From assembly GCA_026874595.1 (NCBI GenBank), contig CM049312.1:24735956-24799955 (forward strand): a stretch of 64,000 bases of DNA, in the 5' to 3' direction. The notes under the pieces were generated by a model. The model searched no databases. It was given only the letters and a program-made list of their open reading frames with translations, and was not told the DNA's origin. Every line of letters begins with the position of its first letter. Position 1 is the first letter of the stretch. The stretch comes from Sipunculus nudus. Its lineage: Eukaryota > Annelida > Sipuncula > Golfingiida > Sipunculidae. Made by a program: the position numbers and the translations under genes. This document shows positions 32,255 through 44,888 of this stretch, in pieces.

Positions 32255-32345
32255 ACATTGCACTTAGGCCTACTGACTCAAATGGGGATGTCTAGACTGT
32301 TGGTTCGATTCCCGATTCGGCCCGAATGTAGAATCACTCACGCAC
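32255..32345 (+). repeat. Possible SINE fragment with B box
   Basis: GGTTCGATTCC at 32302-32312 fits a Pol III B box, in a GC-richer block. No clear A box is visible upstream, so this may be a truncated tRNA-derived SINE or chance. Confidence 0.3.
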
Positions 32346-32738
32346 CTATATAGCGCCGACTATGCCATGTCACACAACAAGGGACGCTTTCTAACATATA
32401 ACTGCCTATAATACTACTCAAATGTCACTTTCTTACCTATACTCAATCACAGGTTATGACATAATACATCTTTTATATACGATCTCCAACATCCTTCTAC
32501 GTCCGCCATGATCAACTGTATGGTGTTGCGTAAAATATCATTCCCTATATTTTTTTTAATACGTCATCAGGAAACCCCCACCTTTTGGCATAACTCACAC
32601 CTTCACAATCTCGCATAACTCTCAGTCGGATTTATCACATCTCGATACGATGTTTTTAGATAATTCTAGGACCCAAAGGGGAGGGGGGGGTTTGGGGGGT
32701 CTCCCCCCAATCATTACTCATGTTTATTTTCATATCCT

Positions 32739-32754
32739 GGGGGGGGGGGGGGGG
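32739..32754. repeat. 16-base G homopolymer
   Basis: The longest of at least nine G/C homopolymers of 11 or more bases in this AT-rich window. Another run of eight Gs lies about 50 bases upstream. Both sit in a C/G-run-rich stretch, probably a degraded MITE. Confidence 0.9.
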
Positions 32755-33000
32755 TCCTCCAATATTTTTACTTATATTCATTCTAATTACCAAAGTAAAC
32801 AATTACTCATCTTTATCTTTTACTCTCCTGATTCATTTTTCAACTAGTTACACCAAGCGATCGATTTGGTGTTCAAATGAAGTTGATTCGCTGATCACAT
32901 GATCATGACTCCTGGTGAAGTAGTACCCCACAGTGTACCATGTGATCACATTTTTAAATCCAGGTTTTAATACCCCCATTTTCCCCGGTTCTGCAACGGG

Positions 33001-33190
33001 TTCTGTGTGGCATAGTGGTTATGCAATTGGACTTGTATTCCTCCGGTCAGTGGTTCGAGACCGGATCAAGCACGCTGTCTTTGCATGTCATGTCAAATGT
33101 ACTAATATTTCATGTATTTCATCTCTTCCAGGTACTTCCATGCAGCCAAGTTCAAGATGTCACATGAACAAATATCACGAGTGAAACAGG
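33001..33190 (+). repeat. tRNA-derived SINE head
   Basis: TGGCATAGTGG (33008-33018) matches the Pol III A box and GGTTCGAGACC (33052-33062) matches the B box, with tRNA-like spacing of about 34 bases. The bases around them do not form a full cloverleaf acceptor stem, so a SINE head is likelier than a functional tRNA gene. The 3' limit is uncertain. Confidence 0.55.
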
Positions 33191-33250
33191 AGCCAGTAAA
33201 CAGTTGTTATATATGTACTGAAAACCCCCTAAAAAACTATACCCCTTTTT

Positions 33251-36200
33251 AGCTCAGCTGACTATAAGTCATCTGAGCTATAGTCATGGTCCATTGTCCG
33301 TCCGTCCGTCTGTCTGTCCGTCCGTCCGTCCATCTGGATGTCCGTCCGTAAGACTGGCACGTTTCGACACCGTTGGACCTACGAATCTGAATTTCGGCAT
33401 ACAGTTAGATGTCCCCATAATCTCCTACCATGCCAAAAATTGGGTCAATAGGACTTCGTTCCTTTGAGATATTAAGGAAAAACCTCATTTTTTTATTAGA
33501 AATCTATTTTCACACTTCAGGACTGCCTAATATCAAAACCACTCTTCTGGTTTTCTTCATATTTACCATAAATATTCCTCTATATAGTTCCTATGTACAT
33601 GCCAGATATTAAGTCAGTATTATATAATTTAAAAAAGTTATGGGCCCAAACATAATGGACTTTGTAAAAAAATCAGGAAGATATTTGGTCACTTAAGACC
33701 AAAAGTGTTAAAGGTAGGGACTTTTTTTTCAGTAATACAACTTTAATTAATAAAAATTTAATTGTATACCAAAAATTAGATCAAAATTTGTTAAATTTTT
33801 TTAAATATTGGCAAAAATATAAAATTGGTACCTTAAATTTTGCCCAACTTTGGCCATGGCACGTTTTTTTCCTGTAAGTACTGTGGGTTTAATTTTCACA
33901 CCATGTATACATAAGGATTTAATCTGTAAAAATCTGAAATTTGAAAATAAAAGCTGCAAAATTAGGCTAGTTATTGAATTTTTTTGGAGGCTCTTGTTGT
34001 ATTCCCTTACATTGTCAGGCAGTCCACTTTGATGACTGTAGGTCATTCAGTGCACATCTCTATGCTCCCCAGGCTGTTGACATAATTTTAGATGTCCCCA
34101 AAATCTCCTACCATACCGTAAATTGGGTCATTAGGAAAAAAACTCTGTTTTCCATAAAAAAAGCCATTGTTACACTTCAAGGCTGCCTAATATCAAAACC
34201 ACTGATCTGTTTTTGATCGTATTTAGTAATCACATTCTTTTATACATTTTCTATGAACATACCAAAAATTAGGTCAGTATTGGGTATTATTTTGAAGTTA
34301 TGGGCCAAAACATAATGCAATTTTTTAAAAAATCAGGAAATATATTTACTCACCTAACATGAGAATTGCTGAACCTAGAGACTTTTTTTCAGGAATATAA
34401 CTTTATTTAATCAAGATTCAATTGTTTACCCAAAATTAGATCTGAATTTTGCAAATTTTTCAAGTTATTAGCATAAATAAAAAATCAATACCTTAAATTT
34501 TGTCCAACTTTGGCACTGTTGATTTAATTTTCCCAGCATATATGCATAAGGATTTAATCTTTTAAAATCTGAACATTCAAAAGAAATTGATTGGAATGAA
34601 TAGCTTTTATTCATGTTTTCATACACCATGTCAAGTGTTGTTTACATCTAGCCCACCTAGTAGTACAGCCTTCACTTGCATTATGTAACCCACCCCAGGC
34701 AGCTTACCTTGGCCCAGCTTGGCCACTACTAGCAGGCTTCCCCTTTGCCCTGCACTTATCCCCCCCCCCCCAGCTGGTGCATAAACTAGATGAATGTTAT
34801 AATTTTTCTGTATTTTAATTTTATTCTTGGACATGCTACATTTTAGATTTTGTATTGTACCACCAGGGTTACAATGATTAAAGTGTACATTTAATTGTGT
34901 CCACAAAGTGGTGTATTGCTGTGAAAGTGTGGATGTTCATGAGATAAGTAATTCCTTACTTCAGAAGAGTAAAAACTTCACCAGGTGTGAAATTGACTAT
35001 TAATTCCAGTAATTAGTTAAAACTGGGATAGTAATTAGCACAATGATATTGTTTGTCCCTCATTCAACCAACAGTGTGTATACTTTATTTGAAAAGATGT
35101 TTTATTTTATCAAATTTACTTTTATTTTATTTTGGTGAATAAAATTAAGCATGTCCTGAAAACTCCAATGTGCAAAACTTTTTAATAGTGATTCAAGGAA
35201 TATTCTTGTAGATGCCATGTTGTGGCATTATTTTCTTTTAAAATCAGTTTAAACATTTATGATTTAAAAATAATAAAATATATGTGTATGCATAATATGA
35301 CCCAAAGTTTTTTACTGTGTATATATAATGATAGCAACTTTTGCAACAATTCTAATATTTTAACTTTTATTTTCAGGTTATTTTAATTAAAAAATTATAA
35401 ACCTGTAAATAAAAAAAATGATTCAGATAAAAACTTCTTAATGGAAAAAGTGGATCTGCTTAAAAAAATAGGATTATATTTAAACTTAAATGCATTATTC
35501 TCTTGAAAGTGAAATAAAGGTATTAGTCCATTCTGTCCACTTGCCTGTCCAACTATAAATTTTCATATGCAACACAGTATCTCAAAACTTTTACTGTTTT
35601 TCTTCATGACAGTCTTGTCAGAGTATTAGTTTGCAATCATATATTTAGAACTTTACTATAACCAAGTAGGAGGGCCCCTTTCCTCTTAGCTTTTCATATT
35701 CTTATATAAATGAAAAACATTACAATAGAATATTTCTACATCCACCGTCGTGCTGCCCTCACTTTTCCCTTCTTCGAACCCCATCCCAAAGTCAGCCTCA
35801 GTAAGCAAGAACAAGATGAATCAGATATATTCATACTTTAATATTTTGTATAACTATTCGTCCATAGGTACCTATGTACATGCCAGAAATTATGTCAATA
35901 TTGTGTAATATGTAGACATAGTGGGCATCACAATAATGTACCTTGTCAAGACTAAAGAGATATTGTGTCATACAGTCACATATTCATAAATCACTTCATC
36001 AGCATAGTTAATCATAACATCATATCTGTCAAATTGAACGCTTGCAGACTACCATACACTTTAGATCCTTCAACAAATAGCCTTATCATCATTCTACTAC
36101 TGCTTATTACTGCTGTCATTGCATTCATATTTGCTCAAATATATCACAATTTTCAACCCCTCCTAAATAAATAAAAAATAAACCACTTTATTTGACTCTA

Positions 36201-36382
36201 TTAATCCATCAGTCAGGTAATTTCATTTATCATTTACTCACATATTACATAACATTCCTTTATAATAGCCTAACATGTACATGATATTCATAAGCTTTAT
36301 CGACTTGATATAGTATCACAGTGGAGAAACATTTATAGTCCAATCACGATCAGCTGAGCGCCGTGACCCATGGGTCCCTTGT
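33251..36382 (+). mobile_element. Family A element, 3.1 kb
   Basis: It starts AGCTCAGCTGACTATAAGTC and ends TCAGCTGAGCGCCGTGACCC, then 'atgggtcccttgtt'. A (GTCC)n/(GTCCGTCT)n run lies at about 33296-33345. The body holds two long related blocks about 667 bases apart ('atctcctaccat.cc', 'ggctgcctaatatcaaaacc'). It has no coding capacity. The ends match those at 37438-38296 and, more loosely, 16928-19218. Confidence 0.78.
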
Positions 36383-36802
36383 TTTCTTTCTATCCCCATC
36401 AACTATATCGCCCTCTTAACCTTGTTTGCTAACAAGGGGTGCGTGAGTGATTCGACATTCACTCCCCCGATTCAGGCGACTTGCCTCACTGATTGGTGGG
36501 ATCATCAAAAACTGGCTGGCTGATATTGTTATAGATATACCAGTGCCCAGCTGGCTGAAACAATTGCTTCATCCTGCCTCTCTGATAATGCATCACATGT
36601 ACAGTTACTCCCAGCTGAAACAATCGTGTACACAATGAAGGCTTTGGAAATAATTACTCCTTTTATGTAACTAACATAACTATACTGCTCTTCATACTCC
36701 ATATAATTTGTTTATGATTATGTATCTGTTCTGATACCATGCCCATGTTAAGCACAGGTGCCTTATTTGAACTTGCATAAAATACTGTTTTACCTGTTAC
36801 AG

Positions 36803-36823
36803 GCTGTAGCAGCAGTAGTCACA
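36803..36823 (+). other. SGF29: SGF29 5' UTR portion of first coding exon
   Basis: A CCTGTTACAG acceptor precedes 21 bases before the ATG at 36824. This implies at least one upstream untranslated exon that I could not place. A hydrophobic frame extending upstream from 36758 would read across the acceptor and is probably intronic. Confidence 0.6.
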
Positions 36824-37018
36824 ATGAAGATGAGAAAGCCTAAATCAGGGGGAGGGTCTGGAAGTGGCAAATCAGCACTCAGTCCCAAACCTAGCCCTAA
36901 AACACCTGGCTCCATCGGCAGCAACAGCGGTGCCAGCACTGCATCAGCGACTGTGTCAGCAGACAGGAAGATCAAGGAGATCCTGAGAGACCTTCATCAG
37001 CTCATCAACCAAGTCCAG
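36824..37018 (+). CDS. SGF29: SGF29 exon 1 (residues 1-65)
   Basis: It encodes a basic Ser/Gly/Pro-rich extension with SPKPSPKTPGS, then VSADRKIKEILRDLHQLINQ. The donor is CAG|GTGTGT, phase 0. Vertebrate SGF29 starts just before the SAD motif, so the extension is lineage-specific or the true start is internal. No other in-frame Met lies between the extension and SAD. Confidence 0.88.
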
Positions 37019-40000
37019 GTGTGTTCAGTCAGTTCCATCCAGCTCATATTAAGTGTTTATTTAACTATTCAAATTTGGCTCTCAATTTGGTTCAGTTCCT
37101 GGTATGAGAGTGGGTCATGGTGGCCTGTCCATGTTTGATAGGTTTTTTTCAGGTTTTCTTGTTTCTTTCACCATTACAGACTGTAAGAAACCACCACTTT
37201 TGCTACAGACAGGATTATCAGAATTTACCATAATCTTCGCAGATTTGAACTGCTATTTTGTCATTTTCATACTAGGTTAGTATATGCTTGGGAAAACAAC
37301 AACAAGCCATGTAGGACAAAACAGGCATTTTAGACCCGCATTATTTGGTAGGTTAACAACTTTCATACAATTAAGACAGGTAATTATGATGTCCCCATGG
37401 ATCTTTTATGTGTCTTGAGTGCAGAACACTAGTTTTTAGCTCAGCTGACTGTAAGTCATCTGAGCTATAGGGATCACCTTTTGTCCGTCGGCTGTCCGGG
37501 CGTCTGTCCGTTAACAGGGCACAAATCGTAACCGCTAGAACTGGAATCATCTTACTTGACATCCTGGGAGGTCTATGGAAATTCTCCTTGTAAACCTGAA
37601 ATTAGGTCACTGTGACCTATATTCTTCGAGCTATGGGGTTCTGAAGTACCCCCCAGAATAATGCAAAATTTAATACAAAAGCTCAAGTATCTGAACAACT
37701 AATGCATTAATCACCATGATTCTTTGCATGGATATTGATCATGGAGTGTTTCATCAATTTCTGGAGATTGGTGGCGCCACCTATATTTTTTTTTATTTTT
37801 TACGATTTTTTTCCTCTACTTTTGTGATCTTTAAACATTTGGTCATCTGTAAACAGGGCACAAATCATAATGACTGGACCTAGAATCTTCTGTCCTCACC
37901 TCCAGGGAAGCCCATAAAAGGTCTACATGGAAACCCGAAATAAGGTCCCTGTTACCCATATTCTGTGAGCTATGGGGCTCTGAAGTACCCCCCAGAATAA
38001 ACATTTGGTCATCTGTTAACAGGGCACAAATCATAATAACTGGACCTAGAATTTTATTTTTTGACATGCTGGGAGACCCCTGAAAAGTCATATTGTAAAC
38101 CTTGAAAATAGGTGTCTGTTACCCATATCCTTCATGCTACAGAGCTCCATAGTACCCCAATGAATATTGGATGATTTTATACAAAAGGTCAAGTTTGGAA
38201 AAAGTATTTCATTCAAATTTGACATTCAGATGATATAATTACTTTTGTCAATGTCTTCCTGGTCAGCTGAGCGTCATGACCCCTGGGTCACTTGTTATTT
38301 ATGTTGCAAGTGCAAAGCCCTTGATGGAGCCTCTTTAAGGTGTTTATTTTGTATCAGCTGGATTTAAATTGGAAGAATTCTGAGTCTGTTTAGGCCTTTT
38401 ATTTCTTGACTCTCTGAAGCATAGCTACTAAAACTGTGCTTTCCCATGAAATAGTAACATCAGTTAAAAATGAGTTGATAGAATCTCAGGGAAAATGTCC
38501 AAATGAAAAGAAAGGTCATGTGACCAAGTGTGCATTACTGTGTGGGTTTCTGTTTCTGCCGCTGCATGGTCCGTTTGGTGAAAACTTGTTCCTCCAGCCA
38601 TGTGCCATACCTCACTTTGCACCACACCAGTAGAACAGACTTTCTTATTTGTTTGTGTGTATTCTTAGCTGTGTCACAATCTGCATTTGTACAAGTAGAC
38701 AGGTAGCTTTACATTTACATTGTGTTGATGGATTAAAAGAATGCATATATTTGTTTTACTAGCATTTTTGTGCATTTAAAAAAAATAACGTTCAGCCAAG
38801 GAAGTATTATACTGCAGCAAAAATTGGGCAAATATGACAGAGTTATCCCAACAATTGTATTTTTGCAGGAGGAACGTGCAAGGGGAGAACACAATCTCAA
38901 CAACATTGCCAAAACTCATGAAAAAATACAGCAGGAACAAAAAAGTAAGTGTCATATTCATTGACCAAGCATGAACATGTTTTTTGAAAATAAATTCACA
39001 TTTTCTGTAAATCATACGCTCTTTACACAGCGCTTTAACTATATGCCTACACCCTATATCGTAAGCGCTGTTTGTTATGACCTCGTATCCTGAATTGCTA
39101 CACCAGAGGGGAGCACTGTATTTTTGTCCAATCAGATGAGACCTTGTGCTTGAAGCAATCCAAGCGAGGAATACACGGAGCCGATCATGTTCATTTTGTT
39201 TTGAGTGACAGCTCATCACCCCGGTAACAGTCTAAACAGGCCACAGGCTCAAAGAGAATTGCCCCAGACGTGGTTTGCTTAGGGCCTTAGGCACATAGGA
39301 TGCTCGGCCGGTGAGTTGTAATTCAAACTAAACTTAACAACAAAGGCTGCGTGCACACCACACTTGGTTTCAGTTCAGCAGACAACAGATACATGGCTAC
39401 GCTAACCAATCATGATATCATAATCGGATCGGTCGATGATGCGAGAATACAGAGGGAGCAGTTAAAATTTGACCGTTAACTCTCTTCAAGCGGCTCTGGA
39501 AGCACAGCTATGGGCGGAGCCAGGATGCCTGTCGAGTGATTGTTAATTTGCATCTGGTTGGCTACTTGTCACATCATACGCAAATTTTTTTTCAGCGGAC
39601 AACGAACTGCCATCTGGTGTCTAAATATATCAAAAACGGTCAAAGCTGGCAGCGTGAAAATCAGTTGCTTCTTTAGAAGCGCAAGATTTCTGCTGCCTCG
39701 GGAGTGTATCTAAATCAGAGATATAAGTAATAATATCAGCAAATTGTGAAAACAAGCAGAATTTTTAACTGTATTTTGTACCTGTATGGCATATTTTGAA
39801 CTGTGTTGATAAAAGTGCAGATAAGTTATTCAGTTATCTTTATTCTAAGTGATGGGTCAAATTGAAATGCTGTTCAATTTTTATATATTATATGTTATAT
39901 ATTTTAATAGATATATGTTATATATATGAGTAGGAATTCCATCTCACATACTTTCTCTAACTCCTTGTTCCCCTTTCTAGATGGTATTTTGATGTAAACA

Positions 40001-43000
40001 AGTCAGCCTTGCTCTGTTAATATATCTCTTGCCTGCACCATTACTAATGCATGTGGTCCAGTGTTCAAAGGCACTGTATTCAGACTCTTTGTATTTGCAG
40101 GTGTTTCTGTGTCACCATATTATAAAACAAAGTTGAAGGGGCTCTACAACACAGCCATGTCAGATGCAGATAGTGAATCTGTGTATGTATCTCAACTTAT
40201 ACAGATAATCTTCCAAACAAATGTATCTAGCAAATCAGTGACATCTTGCTTTAATCTATTACATTTATCTTTAGCAAACAGTGTTTGAAGAAAAAAAAAT
40301 AATATGAATATCACATAGTTCCAGTGTATCCTTAAATCAGCCTATTCAGATATCTGGCGTCTATTGACTTAAGAAAATCCCTTGAATCTGTTTATAAATA
40401 TAGGCTAGAAGATGCTGATTCAACCACACGCAGGCTGTTCACACGTTTATAACATGGGCTACCTTGCAAAATAATCCAAACACATTCAACAAGACCATCT
40501 TGCATTAAGTCAGGCAAACCAGAGTTTGGCAAAGGGCTGTATACAACTAGTGACCCTTTCAGCTTCTGCACATATGCAGCCAACAAAATTAGATTATATG
40601 GGTGGGCGATTTTTTTTTACTCTTTTTTTTTTTCTAAATAGGTAAAAGCAATACATAACAAAGGAAATCTTATCAATTGTATTATTTTATCTTCTTGAAA
40701 GATGAAAATAGAAATAAAAATGTTGATGTGGGGGGTTAAAATTGACGCGAGGGGTGCCAGAAAACCAAACTTTTTTTTTTTTTTACTAAAAGTACTTTTT
40801 TAAAGGAATTGCCTGGATTTCATTAATAATTGCAGACATTTAGACAGAAACACAGAAGTTCTATGGAAAAGGTAAATGAATAGCTAGGTTTGAAATTGTG
40901 TAAAACTGGGAAAGTAAGTTTTCCTTTTTAACAATCTAAACAAAGCCAGGAAAATTGTAAAAAAAACAGGGAATTTGGTAGGCATGGAAGAAAGTGGCCA
41001 TTTTTAATATTTGGTCTGACATAAGTTTCTGGTGAATGACGTGCTGTGCTTGATCCATGCATTAATTAATATAAATTGATCAATTAAATGGCACCACACC
41101 CATGAAAAAATTCCATAAAAATCATGGTATCCAAAGGTAAGAATTTGATAGTGAAGTAAAATGTTGCAGAAAAAGAACACATTTTTACAAAGCTTGTATA
41201 TTCTTCAAATGTATACTGGTAATATAATATATATCAATATATGTTAATCCTTTTATCAATAATGTATAATTTTCTTGCCTATATATTTAAATGACAAATA
41301 TATTCATTTTAGTTTATGTATTAAATTTTGGAGTGCAAATTCTTTGCATCTTTTGTTCTCAGTAGACACCAGAAGTGAAAGTTTATCAAATTTTGTTTGA
41401 CAAAATAACTTGTATATGATTTCAATGTACATGTATAACTATTATCAATGTTATAGTAAAATCATGTTTTTTATTCCAGTTTACTCAGGAAAGCTCTGGA
41501 TAAGATAGGGGAGATCAAAGCGTTCCGGATAGAGAGAAGTAAGGACTTGAAAGGTCGTATAACATGCCAGTCAAAAGTCAAGGCAGTTTTATCATTCATT
41601 AGATGTTTGGTTCCCTTTGCTGTAGAGATGTAGTTGTCTGTTAGTAGAAGACACTTTATGTAGATGAGATGACAAATCTTTCAGAATTTCTGACTTTGTG
41701 ATCCCTTCCACCATGAGGTGCCAACTGTTTAAGTCTTTATTACACCTGATTCTTTGTTCTTGATTATAAATAATGAAAAAAAGGGAAAATCGATACAAAG
41801 ATGAAAATTCTGTAAAAGTATGTGTGATATACAAATAGTATCTTGATTCATCAGTTTCATGATTGTTTTTTATCAATGGTTGCACATGTATGCATGTATT
41901 TTAATGGTGCAGTAAGTTTAAATGCCAAAAAATTGTTATAAGTTTATATGGAATTGCTTGCTCATGCTTTTTGTCCCACTTACCTATACTAATGTGCAAA
42001 AGTTTTCAAACATTTGTAAAGCATACACTTACTGTATTCGACGTAATAAATGCCAGACCACTGTCAAAATTGAATTTTTTCAAATATCTTTAAAACCTTG
42101 AAAATTGGTATCCCCCCCCTCCCCCCAGCCCACATCTGCCAACTTTCACAGTCATTAGGATCCTCTGACACTGTTGCTTGTGTACACGTGTTTGAGACTT
42201 CACAGCACGTTCACAGCAATTCTATTTCTAACTATTTCTTCAATTTTAAACTGCATGTCTGTTTAAAATCACACCTAGACTGCACCAAAATCCCACATGA
42301 AATCTTGCTAGACAATCAATACCATGAACCCCCATTTTAAACCGCACCCAGAACTCACAACCTCAAGGGGGCATTTAATTTTCAGAAGTATTTATCAATA
42401 GCAGGGCTCCTGTACCCTTACATCCTGTATCCTTCTATCCTTTCTTCTTGCTTTGTTCAAATTTTTATCAGCCATGGAACTGTCCTACTCTAGCTAGACA
42501 TGATTACGTCTCATGTGTCTTATTGGTTAGTTATTTGCATTCAGTGTTAAACAATTAAAATTTATAAATGTCATTCAGTTTGGTAGTATTTAGTTGAGGA
42601 TATAAAGATAAATGGATAATAATCTTGCTTCTGTCACGTGTTGTAAATTTGGATCACTCAAATAACGGTTTCTCAATATATTCAGGCAAATGTCTGGTGT
42701 TGCCAGGATAAGGATATTTCTACGGCCAACTGGATCTAGATTGATGTTAACAGAACGATTCTCTTTACTTTGTTGATTAAAGTATAAATACACATTTATC
42801 AGTGTAACAAAAGAATACTAAATTTTATTTTATTTCCAAATCTATTACATGTTCAGTTCATCCTTCAAAGGCACCGTGTTATCACTCAAGAACCTGCCTT
42901 CAGATGATGTCTGTATGGAAGATATACAGAAAACCTTCCATTTAAAACCGCAAAATCTTGTTTAAAAAAACCTAGTTTCAGGATTTTAGTTTCTATTTTA

Positions 43001-44826
43001 AACAGCAGTTTAAAAAAGAGAAGAAATAAGGTAATTCAAGCGATAGTTCATAAATTCATAATTGAAGATCAAAATATTGCAAAGTGCCACAGTAAATTTG
43101 CTAGGGACAAAGGGGAGGTTAAGATGGCTCATCCCTTAGTTTTCTTTATGTGATCTCCTCCAAAATCCATGTGTGTGGTGGAGGGGGGGGGGGGGGGAGG
43201 GCTTATTACATCGAATACAGTATATATGTTTATGTCTCATAATTAGAACAAGAATTACCTCTTGTTGATAACAACCATTTTTAAATGGAATATAAAAATT
43301 CAGAATGTTACATATCATACTGTTGGCATCTTATGAAGTGAATGACTACATCTATGTAGCTATCTTTATGAAAATCATCATAGATAGTATACACTTCACT
43401 ATAGATACCGGTACTTCTATCCCACTGCTGTAAGCTTCTATTTAAATAACAGATACCAGATTGCAGTTTGTCTGCTGTGACTTGTGGCGTCCAAAAACTA
43501 ATGCTGTAAATTTTATAATGAAATAATTAACAAGCAGCAGCCAGTTCTAAATATATATAATGTGCAGCTCTGTGTAAGAGTGAGATAAACATCAGTGGGT
43601 GATAGACCCTGCAAGAAACCCTGCTGAGAACACTTAGGTTTTGGACCTGCCTATCAACTGCTAATGTTGGGTATGAGAAAATGTAGCCTGGACTAGGTAG
43701 ATGAATGTCCAAAATTTAATCCAATAAATATAATTAGCCATATATTGTCCTTGCAGTGAAAGTTCCAACAAGAACCCATGCAGGCCAAATTCAAGCAAAA
43801 AAAAAAAGACTGTCATAGAAAGTCAGATTTCCAGATTTGATAAAAAAAAACTAATGAAACACTAACATGTGCAAGACTTATTAAGAAAATGTTTATCAGT
43901 CAAAAATAACACAGTACTGATGTAGTATCTAGTACTGATAACAATTTAACAAAAAGGACTTAAATTGGTGAAGGAAGGAGGAAGACCTAGAACAGCCTTC
44001 CACAGAGGATCTGTACTCTGCAGTCCCACAGATTGTGAGGAAAGATTCGAGCTGGAATAGGTGATGGGTGATCACCTTGCCTGACAGTCAACAAAGTGTC
44101 AGCAATACAGCAACCACAATTAAATTGCAGATGGAAAAATACAGGAGCACATGCTTTAAATTTATTTCGAGCCACAACTGCAGGTTAAAGAACAAACAGT
44201 TGGCTGAGGTTCAGAGATGGAAACGTGGAAATCATCCTGGAGAATTTGTAGGAGAGATATCAGACAAATAAAATGGATAAATTTAAACTTTAAAAATATT
44301 TGTTAATTATATTTTAAGATTGCAGAAAGGCAGATAAAATCTTAAAATCTCTAAATTTTAGACAGATTTGACGTAAGAAGAAGTCTTCCATTTGTTGAAA
44401 ATGTTTGTTTTTTTAAGATATTTTGACCATATAGCCATGATAAATACCCCTTTATTCAGTTCGAGGCATTTACCATAAATCTGTTTTTTCTTATTCTGGA
44501 ACAAGTTACAGAGTTTTCCAGACAAAAATGACCAATTTCTATTTGCACCAAATGAGATAAATATTTCTAAGTTTTGGTAATAAATGTACTTGCATTATAA
44601 AACATCTTAATTATTTGATTTCATTTTCTCACTGCTAGTTAAATAGGAGATTCAGGCTAAGTTGCTCTTTTCTCTAAGGGTATTAATTCCTTCAGTTGTG
44701 TTGTTATACTGGTCCTTGTAAATGACTTAGAGACATAGATCTTGCAATAAAACATCACCGGCCATATTTAAACCTAGCCAATCTGCAAACTGAAATGCAA
44801 AGTTGGTCCAGATCATGATCCTGCTT

Positions 44827-44888
<62 letters not shown>

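Noticed and set aside
33001-33075. Functional tRNA gene
   Set aside because: A and B boxes are good, but the flanks do not form acceptor or anticodon stems that I can recognise, so a SINE head fits better.
36758-36823. Upstream extension of the first SGF29 frame (MPYLNLHKILFYLLQ...)
   Set aside because: It crosses a CCTGTTACAG splice acceptor and has intron-like composition. The ATG at 36824 is the more likely start.
43743-43800. Possible SGF29 microexon after 'gtccttgcag'
   Set aside because: The frame would read MKVPTRTHAG, which does not match the expected linker, and no donor gives a 33-base length.
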